From assembly GCA_014218235.1 (NCBI GenBank), contig CM024766.1:64717207-64781206 (forward strand): DNA of 64,000 bases. Direction: 5' to 3'. Below are positions 22,668 through 34,577 of the stretch, piece after piece (positions within the stretch are counted from its first letter, which is position 1; each line of letters opens with the position of its first letter). The notes beneath the pieces are model-generated. The model worked only from the letters and a program-made list of their open reading frames with translations. It ran no database searches and was not told the DNA's origin. This DNA is from Colocasia esculenta. Taxonomy: Eukaryota; Streptophyta; Magnoliopsida; Alismatales; Araceae. The translations under genes were made by a program, and so were the position numbers.

Positions 22668-25600
22668 ATGGAAAGATTCAAGAGGATGTTGCCACCCTTT
22701 TTTAAGGGGGAGAGCGACCCATTACTAGCTGAGAGCTGGATGAGGGAGATTGAGAAGATCTTCCGGGCTGTTAGGTGTGCTGACGAAGACAAGGTTACTT
22801 TAGCCACCTATATGCTACAAGTATGTGTTAGTTTTATATGCTTGCTTATCTTGTTAAACTAGAGCTGTTAGTTGGTGCTTATGAAGGTTGTGTTGTAGGA
22901 GAGAGCTGATGTGTGGTGGGCTTCCTTACTACGTACCCGATTCGAGGACGGTGCTATTGACGTTGCTTGGGATGAGTTTGTGAGGCTCTTTCGGGCCAAG
23001 TTCGTCCCCGAGCATATCCAGGACAGGATGGAGCAAGAATTCCTTTCCTTGACTCAGGGCTCCAAGACTGTACTCGAGTACGAGGCTAGGTTTGCTGAGT
23101 TATCTAAGTATGCACCTCACATAGTAGCTGATGAGCGCAGGAAGGCAAAGAAGTTTGTGATGGGCCTTAAGCCATCACTGAGGACGAGGTTAGTGGCGTT
23201 TGATCATCGTACCTTGGACGAGGCCCTTAGCGCTGCTTGTAGGAAGGAGGGTGAAATGGAGCAGTACCTCGAGGAGAAGAAAGCTTTGTAGAAGAGACCT
23301 GCGGCCCCTTTCCAGCTGCAGGATAAGAAAAAGGCAGCATACCAGACACCGCAGTGTCCAGTGGCAGCCAACAGTACTCAGGTACCTTCTCAACGTTCCC
23401 CTGGTGTGAAGAAGGAGTGTCCCCATTGCGGGAAGACACACGGTGGTACGGAGTGTTGGATGGTAGCGGGAAAATGCTTGAAGTGCGGGAGCAGTGACCA
23501 CAAGATCAAGGATTGTCCGAGACTTCAACATGGAGTCCAGCGCGGAGCGCCAACCCCAGCAGCGGTAGCAGCAACAGCGCCAGCTATAGGAAGACCAGGA
23601 AGGCCTCGAGCCCAAGCTCGAGTGTTTGCCCTAGCACGAGAGGACGCCGAGCAGGCGGAGCATGTCACTGAAGGTACGGTTTTACTTCTAGGTGTGCACG
23701 CTCAGGTTTTGTTTGATACGGGTGCCACTCACTCGTTCATCTCCGAGCGTTTCACTAGGCAGTTAGCTCTAGAGTCAGGCGTAGAGTCTGAGGATTTAGA
23801 AGTCCCGTTGTCTGTACACACACCTGCGGGTACGGTATCGACTGGGAAGTGTATTCCGTCGTTACCTGTGTGCATTGAGGATAGAGTCCTAGAAGGGTGT
23901 TTCTTCTTGCTAAAGATGAAGGACTATGATGCTATTCTTGGTCTGGATTGGCTAGAGGGGCACTATGCGTTAGTAGATTATCGTCGGAAGAGGATTGTTT
24001 TCCGCATTCCTGGTGAGGACGAGTTCTCTCATCCCTTGCCAAGAAACTTGGTGGGAAAGTTGGTCATCTCTGCCTTGAAGGCGATGCGCATGGTAAACAA
24101 GGGTTGTGACGCTTTTCTTGCCAGCGTAGTATTAGTACCCGAGGCTGGTGAGTCACCTACTCTTGCAGAGATCGAGGTAGTGCAGGATTTTCCAGACGTC
24201 TTTCCCGACGATTTGTCTGGATTGCCACCGGACAGAGAGATAGAGTTCACCATAGAGTTGCTTCCGGGCACCTCTCCTATCTCGAAGGCTCCATATCGGA
24301 TGGCACTTGCGGAGTTAGCCGATTTAAGGAAGCAGTTACAAGAATTGCTAGATAAGGGATTCATTCGCCCTAGTGTTTCCCCTTGGGGCGCACCTGTCTT
24401 ATTTGTAAAGAAGAAGGATGGATCACTTAGGTTATGCATCGATTATAGGAAGCTAAACCAAGTGACAGTGAAGAACAGGTATCCCTTACCTCGTATTGAT
24501 GATTTGTTTGACCAGCTGCAAAATGCATCAGTCTTTTCTAAGATCGATTTGCGATCTGGTTATCATCAGTTGAGGATTAGGAGTGAGGATGTGTCCAAGA
24601 TGGCGTTTAGAACCGTTATGGACATTATGAGTTTTTGGTCCTTCCTTTCGGATTGACCAACGCCCCTGTAGCGTTCATGGATCTCATGAACAGGGTTTTT
24701 AGGCCGTACTTAGATAGCTTTGTTGTGGTATTTATCGATGATGTGTTGGTCTACTCTTCGGATGAGGCCACACACTGTCAGCATTTGAGGGTAGTGTTAG
24801 AGGTTCTCCGTGAGTACAAGCTGTATGCAAAATTCAGCAAGTGCGATTTTTGGTTGCGCGAGGTTCATTTTCTTGGGCATGTTATCTCCGGTGCTGGTGT
24901 AGCAGTTGATCCAGCAAAGGTCCAGGCAGTTATGGATTGGGAGACCCCCAAGACCCCTTCGGAGATTCGTAGTTATCTGGGTTTGGCTGGTTACTATCGG
25001 CGATTCATTGAGGGATTTTCATCCATCACCGCCCCATTAACTCAGCTTACCAGAAATGGGGTGAAGTTTGTGTGGTTCGAGACATGTGAGAGTAGCTTTC
25101 AATTATTGAAGGCTAAACTTACTTCCGCTCTGGTATTGGTATTACCTAGTGGTGCTGAAGGTTTTGCCATTTATACGGATGCATCCCGGATTGGCTTAGG
25201 CTGTGTGCTAATGCAGCAAGGAAGGGTATTGGCGTATGCTTCTCGCCAATTGAAGGAGCATGAGCGTAACTATCCAACTCATGATTTGGAGCTTGCGGCA
25301 GTGGTTCATGCACTAAAGATCTGGAGGCACTATCTTTATGGTGTCATATTTGAGGTGTTCACTGACCATAAGAGCTTGAAGTATCTCTTCTCCCAGAAGG
25401 AACTAAACCTACGGCAGAGGAGATGGATTGAGTTCCTCAAGGACTATGACTTCGACCTTCAATATCATCCAGGGAGGGCGAATGTCGTAGCGGATGCTCT
25501 TAGCAGGAGGAGGTCCTCGCTCCAGCGGGATTGGAAGATGTTGGAGGATGCGGCGTGTGCGATGACTGAGTTGGAGCCCTTATGTCAGGCTTTTGTAGCT

Positions 25601-27030
25601 CAGTTGTCCCTTAGGTCTTCGGTGTTGGATGAAGTGATCGAACAACAGAAAGCCGACCCTAGACTCCAAGAGTTAGTGGGCAAGGCAAGCATTGCTCGTG
25701 ATGAGGATGGTGTGATTAGATTCCACCACCGAGTGTGTGTTCCTGACGTGGTAGATGTCCGTGAGCATGTTTTAGCAGAAGCTCATAGATCGAGATTCTC
25801 TATTCATCCGGGTAACACCAAGATGTACCAGGATTTGAAGAGGTCTTTTTGGTGGTCTGGCATGAAGAGAGATGTAGCAGATTATGTATCTAGGTGTCTA
25901 GTATGTCCGCAAGTGAAAGCCGAGCGGCAGCGACCATCTGGTCTTATGCAGAAGATGGAGATTCCAGTATGGAAGTGGGAAGCTGTCACTATGGATTTTG
26001 TTTCGGGTTTGCCTCGATCCAGACGGAGTAATGACTCGATTTGGGTAGTCGTAGATAGATTCTCGAAGACTGCGCATTTCTTGCCTATGAAGAAGAAGCA
26101 GTCAGTAGAGAGCTTGACTAGATTGTATGTCAACAACATTATTAGATTGCATGGTGTGCCGAAGTCGATCATTTTGGATCGAGATTCGAGATTTACTTCG
26201 AGGTTGTGAAAGGGTCTTCAGGATGCTTTAGGTTCGGAGCTGAAGCTCAGTTCGGCGTTTCATCCCCAGACAGATGGACAGTCTGAGAGGACTATCCAGA
26301 TGCTCGAGGATATGTTGAAGGCGTGTGTTCTGGATTGGAAGGATGATTGAGAGCGCCATTTACCTCTAGTGGAGTTCGCATATAACAACAGCTTTCATGC
26401 GAGCATTGGTATGGCTCCATTTGAGGTGTTGTATGGAAGGCCTTGCAGATCTCCTTTATGTTGGGAGGAGACCGGCGATAGGCAGTTGATCAGTCTGGAG
26501 TTAGTTTAGGAGACTTCGGATAAGATTCGGCTTATCAGGAAGAGGCTTGTTGTGGCACAGGATAGGCAGAAGAGTTATGCCGACAACAGGAGGAAGGATT
26601 TGGAGTTCGAGGTGGGTGAGCATGTCTTTTTGAAGATTTCACCTACTCGAGGTGTCGTCAGGTTTGGCAGGCATAGCAAGTTGAGTCCCAGATTCATTGG
26701 CCCGTTTGAGATTCTTAGGCGTTTAGGTAGCGTGGCTTACGAGCTAGCTTTGCCTCCGGCTTTAGCTGGCGTTCATCCTGTTTTCCACGTATCTATGCTC
26801 AGAAAGTATGTTCGAGATCCGTCTCATGTTATAGTCACGAGCCAGTGGAGATCCAACCAGATCTGTCATATGTGGAGCAACCAGTAGCTATTCTTGACTG
26901 GAAGGTCCAGCATCTCCGGAACAAGAGTATTACGTCGGTGAAGGTTCTATGGCGGAACTTCTCGCGGGAGGAGGCTACTTGGGAGCTTGAGGATGCGATG
27001 AGGAAGAAGTATCCTCATTTGTTCGAGTAG
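22668..27030 (+). pseudogene. Tekay gag-pol, degenerate
   Basis: Gag starts at 22668 (ERFKRMLPPFFKGESDP). A 78-bp GT-AG intron, 22821-22898, joins TYMLQ to ERADVWW in phase. A second intron-like gap (GT after GAAGCTCAG near 22530, AG at 22618-22619) lies just upstream. Then come gag (TVLEYEARFAELSKYAP), two Cys/His knuckles near 23420 and 23480, protease DTGATHSF near 23720, RT ([15 protein letters not shown] near 24735), RNase H (YTDAS near 25175), integrase ([15 protein letters not shown]), and a C-terminal chromodomain-like end (VLWRN...EEATWE near 26950). Breaks: TAG at 23289, a frameshift near 24613-24640 in RT, TGA at 26207 and 26348, TAG at 26507, and a frameshift near 26830. It cannot make a full polyprotein. 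Confidence 0.93.
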
Positions 27031-27061
27031 TGTGTTTAAACTTCGAGGACGAAGTTTCCTT

Positions 27062-27073
27062 AAGGGGAGAGGG
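27062..27073 (+). other. Tekay polypurine tract
   Basis: AAGGGGAGAGGG directly abuts the 3' LTR start at 27074. Confidence 0.88.
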
Positions 27074-30000
27074 TGTAAGGCCCTCAAATTGGTCCTTTGT
27101 TTTGCTGTGTGTGTAGATTCGTGCTTGTGCGTAAATATTATGTATGCATATGTAGATATCTACGTACATATTAGCTAGGTGTACGTACAGTGTGTGTTAG
27201 TTGTAACTATTGATTGTTTGCATGGTGTAGTAGCGTGTATATACAATATATTGCATGTATATATATAGCGTATATATAGGTTTTCTGCATGGTTTAAGCT
27301 CTGGCTGAAGAGCAAATTGGCGTCAACATGGATGGACATCCATGTTGAGTAAACGTCCTATCGATGGACGCCCACTATTAAGTAAACGGCCATAGATGTG
27401 GACGTCTACTTCTCTGATTTTCTGTGCGCAGCAGACCCCGAAATTTCAGATTGGGCTTGCTCACCGATTGGAGAGATGTCCCCAACGGCTCTCACCTCTC
27501 CCATCATGCCTTGCGTGAGATCCCAAGCCCCATCTTATAAAATCACTCCCATCATGCCTTGCGTGAGATCCCAAGCCCCATCTTATAAAATCACTACCCC
27601 TTGTAACTTGAAAAATCTCTCTTGGCTCTTTGCAAAGAGAGAAAACCCTAGCTGAAAGAACATGTGAAGAACTGAACTTTGAGAGCTCAGATCCGAAGAT
27701 TTGAGGCTTCTTCCGGCAAACTATTTCAACTGGGAGGAAGATTGGACATAGGGGAAGGCTTCCCCAACGTTGGACTGAAGGCTACTTCATCCTAGAACCC
27801 GGAGGAAGGAGTTTGTGGAGGCTTCTTGGCACTGCCCGAGGAGAGCTTCAACAACCATTTTGATCCCTTTGGAGGTTTTTCTAAAGGCAAGTAACCCATC
27901 CTCATTGTCCATGTGTATGTCCAGTAGGTCTTAGGTATTTTATGGGATTTTATTCGTGTCCTGGAACCCCACATTTCTCCCATCTTTGGAGTTCGGTCTG
28001 TGTTTCTGCACAGACGGAACTTAACGGCAAGATCCCTTACCGTTAAGATCTCCAGTTGGCGGCAGACGATGCTGCCGTTAACCTCTGTGAACGGCCAGCC
28101 TTTGCCGTTTAGTTCTTTAGAACAGAACAGGGAACTGTTCCTCCTATATATGATTATTTCTGGATTTCTTCGCATGAGGATATATTGTAAATGTTATATG
28201 CTATGTAATATAGATAATGGAATGCATTGTGAGATTTCTGTGAATTTCTGTAATTAGTAAAATTGTTAGGTTTATGTGAAATGCTTGTTGGATAAAGATC
28301 TTGGATATGATAGCTTGCTGTTCACCTGATTCATGAGGAATTTGAATGCCATAATTTTTTTAGATCATGCGTATGTATGTCAATCTCTGTCCCGAAAATT
28401 TGGGAATTTTCCCATGATCATGTGATTTATTACAATTTCTGTACTGAAAATAGAAACCATGTGTAGGTTCTGTAAAACTCACAGTAAATTGTATGATGTG
28501 AAATAAATTCGGGGAAAACTTCTGTGGTAAAATGAATGATAGATGCAGGATAGTGCACTGTCAAAATAGACCTTGATATTATGCTTCCATGATAACGGAT
28601 TTATGAATGCCATGTGGTTGAATGTTTTATTTTCTGTAAATTTAATATAGTTCATAAAAATATGAAAATTTGTATGTGTGGTCTGAAACCTGCAAATAGC
28701 CTGTGGTTAAAATCTCATATGATTTGGGCAACAACAGAGTACATTGTGGAATTTCCATGTGAAAATGAGCTATTAATGCGTGCTTAACATGCTTATGGTT
28801 GGATAATGTGTTTTCAGCATGATTATAGTAAGTTGTTGAGTGTTTAAATTTTATCAACAGTAGTATCATGTTAGGAAAAAAAATTTTAACTATGTGCATG
28901 AATGTGAAAATAGAAATGGTGTGTTAATTGTGTAAAAATTGTGCGTGTCTTAAATCGGAAATGTGTAAATTGTGCCGTGTGTGACACTGCTTCCATAGAG
29001 GGATGTGGAACTGTACCGTGGAAAAGTCCCCACGGGAAGTTCAATGTGTTAAATCCTAAGGGCATTAGGATGAAATCCTGGAGGTGGACAAGTACCACTG
29101 GTTAGGGTGGAGAGTACTTCTCCCGATCTGTGCAGTACCAAGAGCCGTCACTGTGTTGCCTAGGTGGCATCTATGTGTTATGTGTTATGTGATGTGAATG
29201 TGTCCTTCTAGTGGTGGTTTGGACTATGTGTCACGGCATTTAAATGTGAAAATGTGAATGTGTATATGTGCAAATTATGTAGTGCGAACATGTGAATGTG
29301 TAAATGTGAACAATGCGAACGTGTAAATGTGTAAACATGTGAAACCAATGTGTTACAATGCGAACTTGTGATTATGATATGATAATGTTAGATTCATGTC
29401 AAAACAGCAAGCTTAAGGTGTTTTATATGTGCATAAGTGTGTAGAATCCATGTTAGGGGTATTTCCTTCTTATGTGTGAAAATCCCATGCTAAATTTGCT
29501 ATCATGTTGTGATTAAATGTAAGTGTAGCTCTCATGTGAATGAATGAGTAGAAAGCATGCGGTAAGTATTTTATTTTGGAATGACATAAACCATGTATCT
29601 TGTGTTACGAAATTGGTAGAAATATCATGATAGGTTGTTTCTTAATATAGTTCAACCATGCTACCTATTTTGAGTTAATGCAATTGAATGTAAGGCTTGC
29701 ATGTGATGTATGCATGTATGATGTGTAAGGAGTTTACTTGCTGAGTCTTTTAGACTCACTCTTGCTTCGGCGTACAGGTTTAGCAGGTGACCCTACTTCC
29801 TTGGAGGAGACCGTTGAGAGCGACTCCGAGCGAGGAGAATAGAGTGTTGTGGAGTCACCGTTGTTGTACCTTACTTTCATAGTATGTAATTGAAGCTTAT
29901 GTAATTTGTGGACAAACAATGTAATTTGAATTTTGTATTTCATTATGTGGACTTAGTTCCTTAAATTGCTATATGGATCATGTATGTTATTGTGGATGAT

Positions 30001-30163
30001 GAAATGAAAAGACAGTAGTTCTTTTACTTCTGCTACTCTGTATTTATATTTGTGTACATCTCAACCATGTGTGTTAGTGCTTGGGTAAATGTCCCACTGT
30101 GACGAGACTCACTATACCGACGTAGATTGGTATAATGGTACCGGTATAAGGAGGGTCGTCACA
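27074..30163 (+). repeat. Tekay 3' LTR, 3.1 kb
   Basis: It is colinear with 19247-22328. It differs by substitutions, small indels, and an exact 48-bp tandem duplication (27499-27546 and 27547-27594) that doubles the TATA region, giving boxes near 27536 and 27584. It ends GTCGTCACA. Confidence 0.92.
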
Positions 30164-31283
30164 GGCGGCGTGACGCTGGGCGGTGGAGAGCAGCTCGGCG
30201 AGGGTGGATGGCTGCTGTACTCCCAGCGTTCTCTACAAGAAGCCATCGCAAGTGCCTTGGATGAGGGCAATGGTGGCTAACGGGACGTCAAGGCGCGGGA
30301 TGCGGAGCGCCTCAGTCTGGAACCTCTTGACGTAGTCCCAGAGTGCTTCTCCCTTCTTCTACCGAACAGCGAGAAGGGAGGCCGCAGTACACGGCTGCAA
30401 CCTTCCGCCCAGGAAGTTGTCCCGAAAGGACTTTTTCAACTGGTGGAAGGAAGAAATGGAACCTGCAGGGAGGGCTTCGAACCAAGCCCGAGCAGTTTCC
30501 TTCAAGGTAGCTGGGAAGGCCCGGCACTTAGGCGCATCAGATGCCCCATGGAACACCATATGCGACTCAAACCTGTGGATGTGGTCCGGGGTCAGTGGTG
30601 CCGTCGTACGGCGCGATGGTGGGCAGAGGGAGCTTGGGAGAGATCCGAGCTTCCAGGATCTCCACAATGAACGGGGAGCGGAAGTTCAGGTCCTCTTCGG
30701 CCGGAGCTTTGACCTCCGCCCGCTGTACCATCGCGTCGACACGGGGCTCTAGATCCACAACGCGGTGGAGACGTCGGGCCAACTCCTGATCAGAGTGGAC
30801 CGATCCCTCACGTCTGGACTTGTGGGAGTTGGCGCCCACAATGGAACGCGCGGGGGATGGAGCCACCGTGGAGTGACGTGGTGAGCGGCCGTGACGCTCC
30901 AGAGTGTGCCTCTCAGATGGGGCCCGACGTGACCATCACGGCGAGTCCGCCTGTTGCTCCAACGGCGCGGGAGGGGCGTGAGAGCGTCATTGAGATGACT
31001 CCGCCTGACGCTCCTACGGCAAGGAGGCTGCCGGGGCTAGCTGCCTGGTCATCTGGGCCTGGAGCCCCAGATAGATCCCCGTCAAGTGCTGCATTTGTCC
31101 CCAGAGTTCTGCTACCTCCAAGGCGATTGCAGGCGCGGCGATGACAGGGACGGCACCGGTCGCACCGTTGGGAGCGACGGCGACGTCGACAGGGGGAACC
31201 CACTGACGAGAGTCCACCCTGGACTAACGAGACCTCGTCATTCGGCTCCCAACGTTCTGATATGAGGATCGTCCGCGAGCCAT
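30164..31283 (-). pseudogene. Decayed Tat gag 5' part (older element)
   Basis: Read on the minus strand, ATG at 31283 (MARGRSS, as in the intact element) follows the primer site. The gag wording appears in more than one frame: LEVAELWGQMQHLTG near 31130, DQELARRLHRVVDLE near 30780, then KETARAWFEALPAG near 30480. At least one frameshift near 30590-30660 and a stop near 30250 break it. It ends at the Tekay insertion; the continuing residues (CEESLAAS) are found at 19246 downward. The first five bases, GGCGG, are the right-hand target duplication. Confidence 0.88.
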
Positions 31284-31296
31284 GGCTGTCGTCGTT

Positions 31297-31315
31297 CCCA
31301 CAGACGGTGCCAAAA
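31297..31315 (-). other. Primer-binding site of the older Tat element
   Basis: On the minus strand TTTTGGCACCGTCTGTGGGAA follows the LTR, one base off the site at 775-794. Confidence 0.82.
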
Positions 31316-31316
31316 G

Positions 31317-32070
31317 TGTGAGGACATTTTCCTGTTTGGGCTAAAAGCTAAATGGGCCTCCACTTGGAAGAATCGCCGGTGCGGACAAATGCCTGCAAAA
31401 CCAGAACCAGATCAGGGGGGCCCGATTGAAGAACCGGGGAGAACCCTCCGATGCTTAAGTCAGTGCAAGACTTGGAGAAGCTTGAAGGAACGGGGGTTCT
31501 CGTGTGTGTTGCGCGAGGGCAGTGTGAGTAAGATCACGTACCTCTGCATGGAGGATTACCTGGGCCTTTTATAGGCCAGAGTGGTGGAGGAGTGAGGGGA
31601 AACGTCCCCTAATGGTTACGGAAAAGGGCGCGCCAGTTGGCACCCTTGGCGGGGAGTTATGCGTTGAGGCGCCCGTTAAGGGACCCTGCAGTTAACGCAC
31701 CACTTGATTGTGGGGCGCGTGCTGCGTCGGGGGCGTAACCGTCGCTGATTGGCGACGGACTTTGCTGCTCCTCGTGTTTGGGAAGTACTGAGCAGGGGGA
31801 CTGTTCGGTAGCTGGACCACCTGCTCGGTGCTTGGAGTTGACGAAGTTAAGGCCAAGCCTATGCTGTTCCGCAGGAGATGCCTGGGCCACTCAGGTCACA
31901 GAGTGTCCGGAGATCACCCTTGGTGCCTGAAGATGCCCTGCTCGAGGCTTCTGCTTGGGGCCAGCAGGCTGCGTTTGAGGACACATGGTGCTTGGCGAGG
32001 AGTGCTGCGTAGGGCTGTACCGGGCCATGATGGGCCCTAGGGGCCTAGGTGGCTAGAAATAGCCACCACA
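31317..32070 (-). repeat. 5' LTR of the older Tat element
   Basis: It is 754 bp, TGTGAGG...CCACCACA on the plus strand, and pairs with 10605-11348. TATAAAAGG is on the minus strand at 31565-31573. Confidence 0.9.
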
Positions 32071-32685
32071 AGAACAATTGTAACATTAATCGATATGAAA
32101 CTGAACCTTTGTTCACTAATCAGAATGAGTTGAACCTTTGTTCAGTAATGGAAACATTCATAACACCAATTGATATACAGTTTGTTCATTAATTGGAACA
32201 ACATAAGAGTAATAAGAATGATGTTAAGTAATTGGAAGAAGAATGTTCATTAATCGATATAATATATCAATAATCGGAACACGTGTTTCTTCTATAATCA
32301 GAATGAAAATTTTCTTCACTAATTGGTAGAAAGTTTCTTCAGTAATCGGTATAACCCCTTTCTTCACTAATCGATAGAATACTTCTTTAGTAATCGATGT
32401 GAAGGTTCCTTCTCTAATCGATATAAGACTTCTTCAGTAATCGGTGTGAAGCTTTTCTCTCTAATCAATATAGGACTTCTTCAGTAATATGTGTGATATT
32501 TGTCTTCTAATCGATAGAAACTTTGTTATCCAATCGATAGAAACTTTTATTTTTCAATCGAAAGAAGATTTTATTCTCCAATCGATAGGAATTTTTATTC
32601 TCTAATTGATGTGACACTTTAGTCTCTAATTGATACACATTGAACTGTAATCAATATGGACTTTTATTACAAATCTTTGAAACAA
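32071..32685. repeat. AT-rich degenerate minisatellite with AATCGAT core (right fragment)
   Basis: A word like TTCACTAATCGATATGAAAC recurs roughly every 25-32 bp with many variants (AATCGGTAT, AATCGATAG, AATTGATAC). It fades out after about 32685. It continues the block at 10412-10604. No coding potential is seen. Confidence 0.72.
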
Positions 32686-34577
32686 TAGAAATTTTCATTA
32701 TTTTTTGTACATAAAATATCTTAGAAAATATTATTAAATATATTAAATTATTTATAAATTTCAATTATTACCAAAATATAGAGATAAATATATGAGAGTG
32801 GTTCAACAATATGTGGACAGAGATAGTAATTATTAAAAAAATATTTATAGAAGGATATTTTTGTCATAATAATATCTCCTAACGGACATAGTACAGTTGC
32901 CAACAACTGGAGTCTGAAATGATATTTTCCACATCCCATTTCTTATAAGAAAGTTGGAAATAGAAATGAAGACTTAAAAAAAATGAAAACATCAACTACA
33001 ATTTGATAGTTGGTGAGAGTGGCCCTAAAAGTGGGTGGGATGACTTTGGCAACGAGGGATGAGGAGCCAGACAAGTGAACTAGGTTTTGTTTGCACTATA
33101 CAAATTGAGGAGAGATGATAAACTCAATTTAATATTTGTCACTATAAAGAAATGAAAATTTAAGGATACATATCTTATAAATAAATTGAATTTACATATT
33201 ATCAGAAGCAAAATTGGAAAAGTAGATGCTAAAGTTGGCTATTTCGCCATCCACTAAAAAAATTCAGAAATGGGGGACCTGTAAGATGAAAAGTCGATGA
33301 ATTAATCCTAGGACATAGCAAAATGTATGTGGAATAACTCAATTTGAAAATTTTGACAAAGTTGATGATATATGTGCAAATATGTCTTTACAAAACAGTC
33401 TCACAAAGAGTTATAAATAAGAATATCTTCTTAAAATGTGATATTATTAATTGATTTGTTGTTAACATGCCTACGTTAACCCATGCACATTTTCCACATA
33501 TCCAACACGAAACTTTATATTTAAAGATCGATAATATAAAGTCACTAGATAAAATTGGTTAAATTTTTAGAAAAGAACTTGTAAGAGTCAAATAGAATAA
33601 ATGTGTAATGATGAGTAAACAAACCGAAATGATGGCAAAGATGAGAATTTAGTTGCAATTGGAGGCAAAAATAAGATGGTGCCCTTTTACTCCCAAATCA
33701 CGCAATTGATATCTCAAAATTTCATAAATCTTCTCCATATTTGAATCCGTATATAGAAAAAAAAAGATTCCAATTTGACATTAAAAATCACACTATGTTC
33801 ACTTTATATAGTCAATATGATTTTGAGAAAAAATTGAAAAGAGCACAAATTTGAATGCACACATAGTTGATCAATAATGTAGACTTTTTAAAGATAGGAA
33901 TTTAAGATTAGAGATTGGTTTATCTAAAAGGTACAAATTTAAGATTAATAACGGAGACTATCGGACCACCCCTTTTTGGTTAAGCTCTTATTGGGCCATC
34001 TTGCTGGCTGCTGGGCTCTCTTCCTTGCCAGTTGCCACCAAATTAGATGGGACTCGGCACGTACGTATAACTAGGAACTCTCTCAAACCATGCGATCGCA
34101 GAAAGCAACTCGGTGGATCATCACAGATTCGCAGGTTTTCGGATGCACCTTAAAAGAGGGGGGAAATTTTTTTTTGAAACTTTTAGAAGCAATTAGACAA
34201 GAGCCACAATGTGATCGATCTCGTTTCCTTGTACAAACCTGTGAGCTGAATCTGTAAAAGCCCAGAGACTGTTACTGGGGGATATAAATGATCAGAGATA
34301 CATAAAGCCCTTGGAGCCGAAAGGTGCAAGAATGAGAGCGTTACAACTAATCAAATGTGGAGAGGAGCTTGCATATACAAGAGCTTTTTGCACAAGCAAA
34401 GCACAGTTTCCTTGCTTCGTAATCGAGGAAGAGCTTTTTAACTCCTGCCTTTCAAATCGGCTTGAACGACAGAAGCCTGGTTCAGTGCTCTGTTATTTGA
34501 CTGGTATGAAGAAACGTAACTAGTGGTTCTTTGTCAACTACAAAAGAAAGACTTACTGGGTTCTGCTGCTTTTGTGT
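32686..34577. other. AT-rich intergenic DNA, no gene recognised
   Basis: No ORF with recognisable content on either strand. It holds AT-rich single-copy-looking sequence. The part near 34578 should contain the 3' UTR and polyadenylation site of the MFSD12-like gene, which I could not place. Confidence 0.6.

Larger units (their letters stand above)
19247..30163 (+). mobile_element. Tekay/Del-type chromovirus LTR retrotransposon nested in Tat gag
   Basis: LTRs of 3082 bp (19247-22328) and 3090 bp (27074-30163) start TGTAAGG and end GTCGTCGCA or GTCGTCACA. The primer site TTGGTATCAGAGC (initiator-Met tRNA type) follows the 5' LTR. The tract AAGGGGAGAGGG precedes the 3' LTR. A perfect 5-bp duplication flanks it. 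The coding part is gag-PR-RT-RNase H-IN with a C-terminal chromodomain-like stretch, but it is interrupted by several stops and frameshifts. Long LTRs, this primer site and the chromodomain point to the Tekay/Del clade. The LTRs differ by scattered changes and indels, so the insertion is older than the element at 1-10411. Confidence 0.93.
10605..32070 (-). mobile_element. Older Tat-lineage retrotransposon, reverse orientation, split by a Tekay element
   Basis: Diverged LTRs at 10605-11348 and 31317-32070 both start TGTGAGG and end CCACCACA as read on the plus strand. The polypurine tract (at 11349) and primer-binding site (at 31297) show that it runs on the minus strand. The proteins are close relatives of the intact element at 1-10411, but many frames are broken. 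Gag is interrupted between 30164 and 19246 by the Tekay element. No clear 5-bp target duplication is left: flanks read TAAAC on the left and AGAAC on the right. Confidence 0.9.

Noticed and set aside
10600..32075. 5-bp target duplication of the older Tat element
   Set aside because: Flanks TAAAC and AGAAC share only the last three bases, which is too weak to claim.
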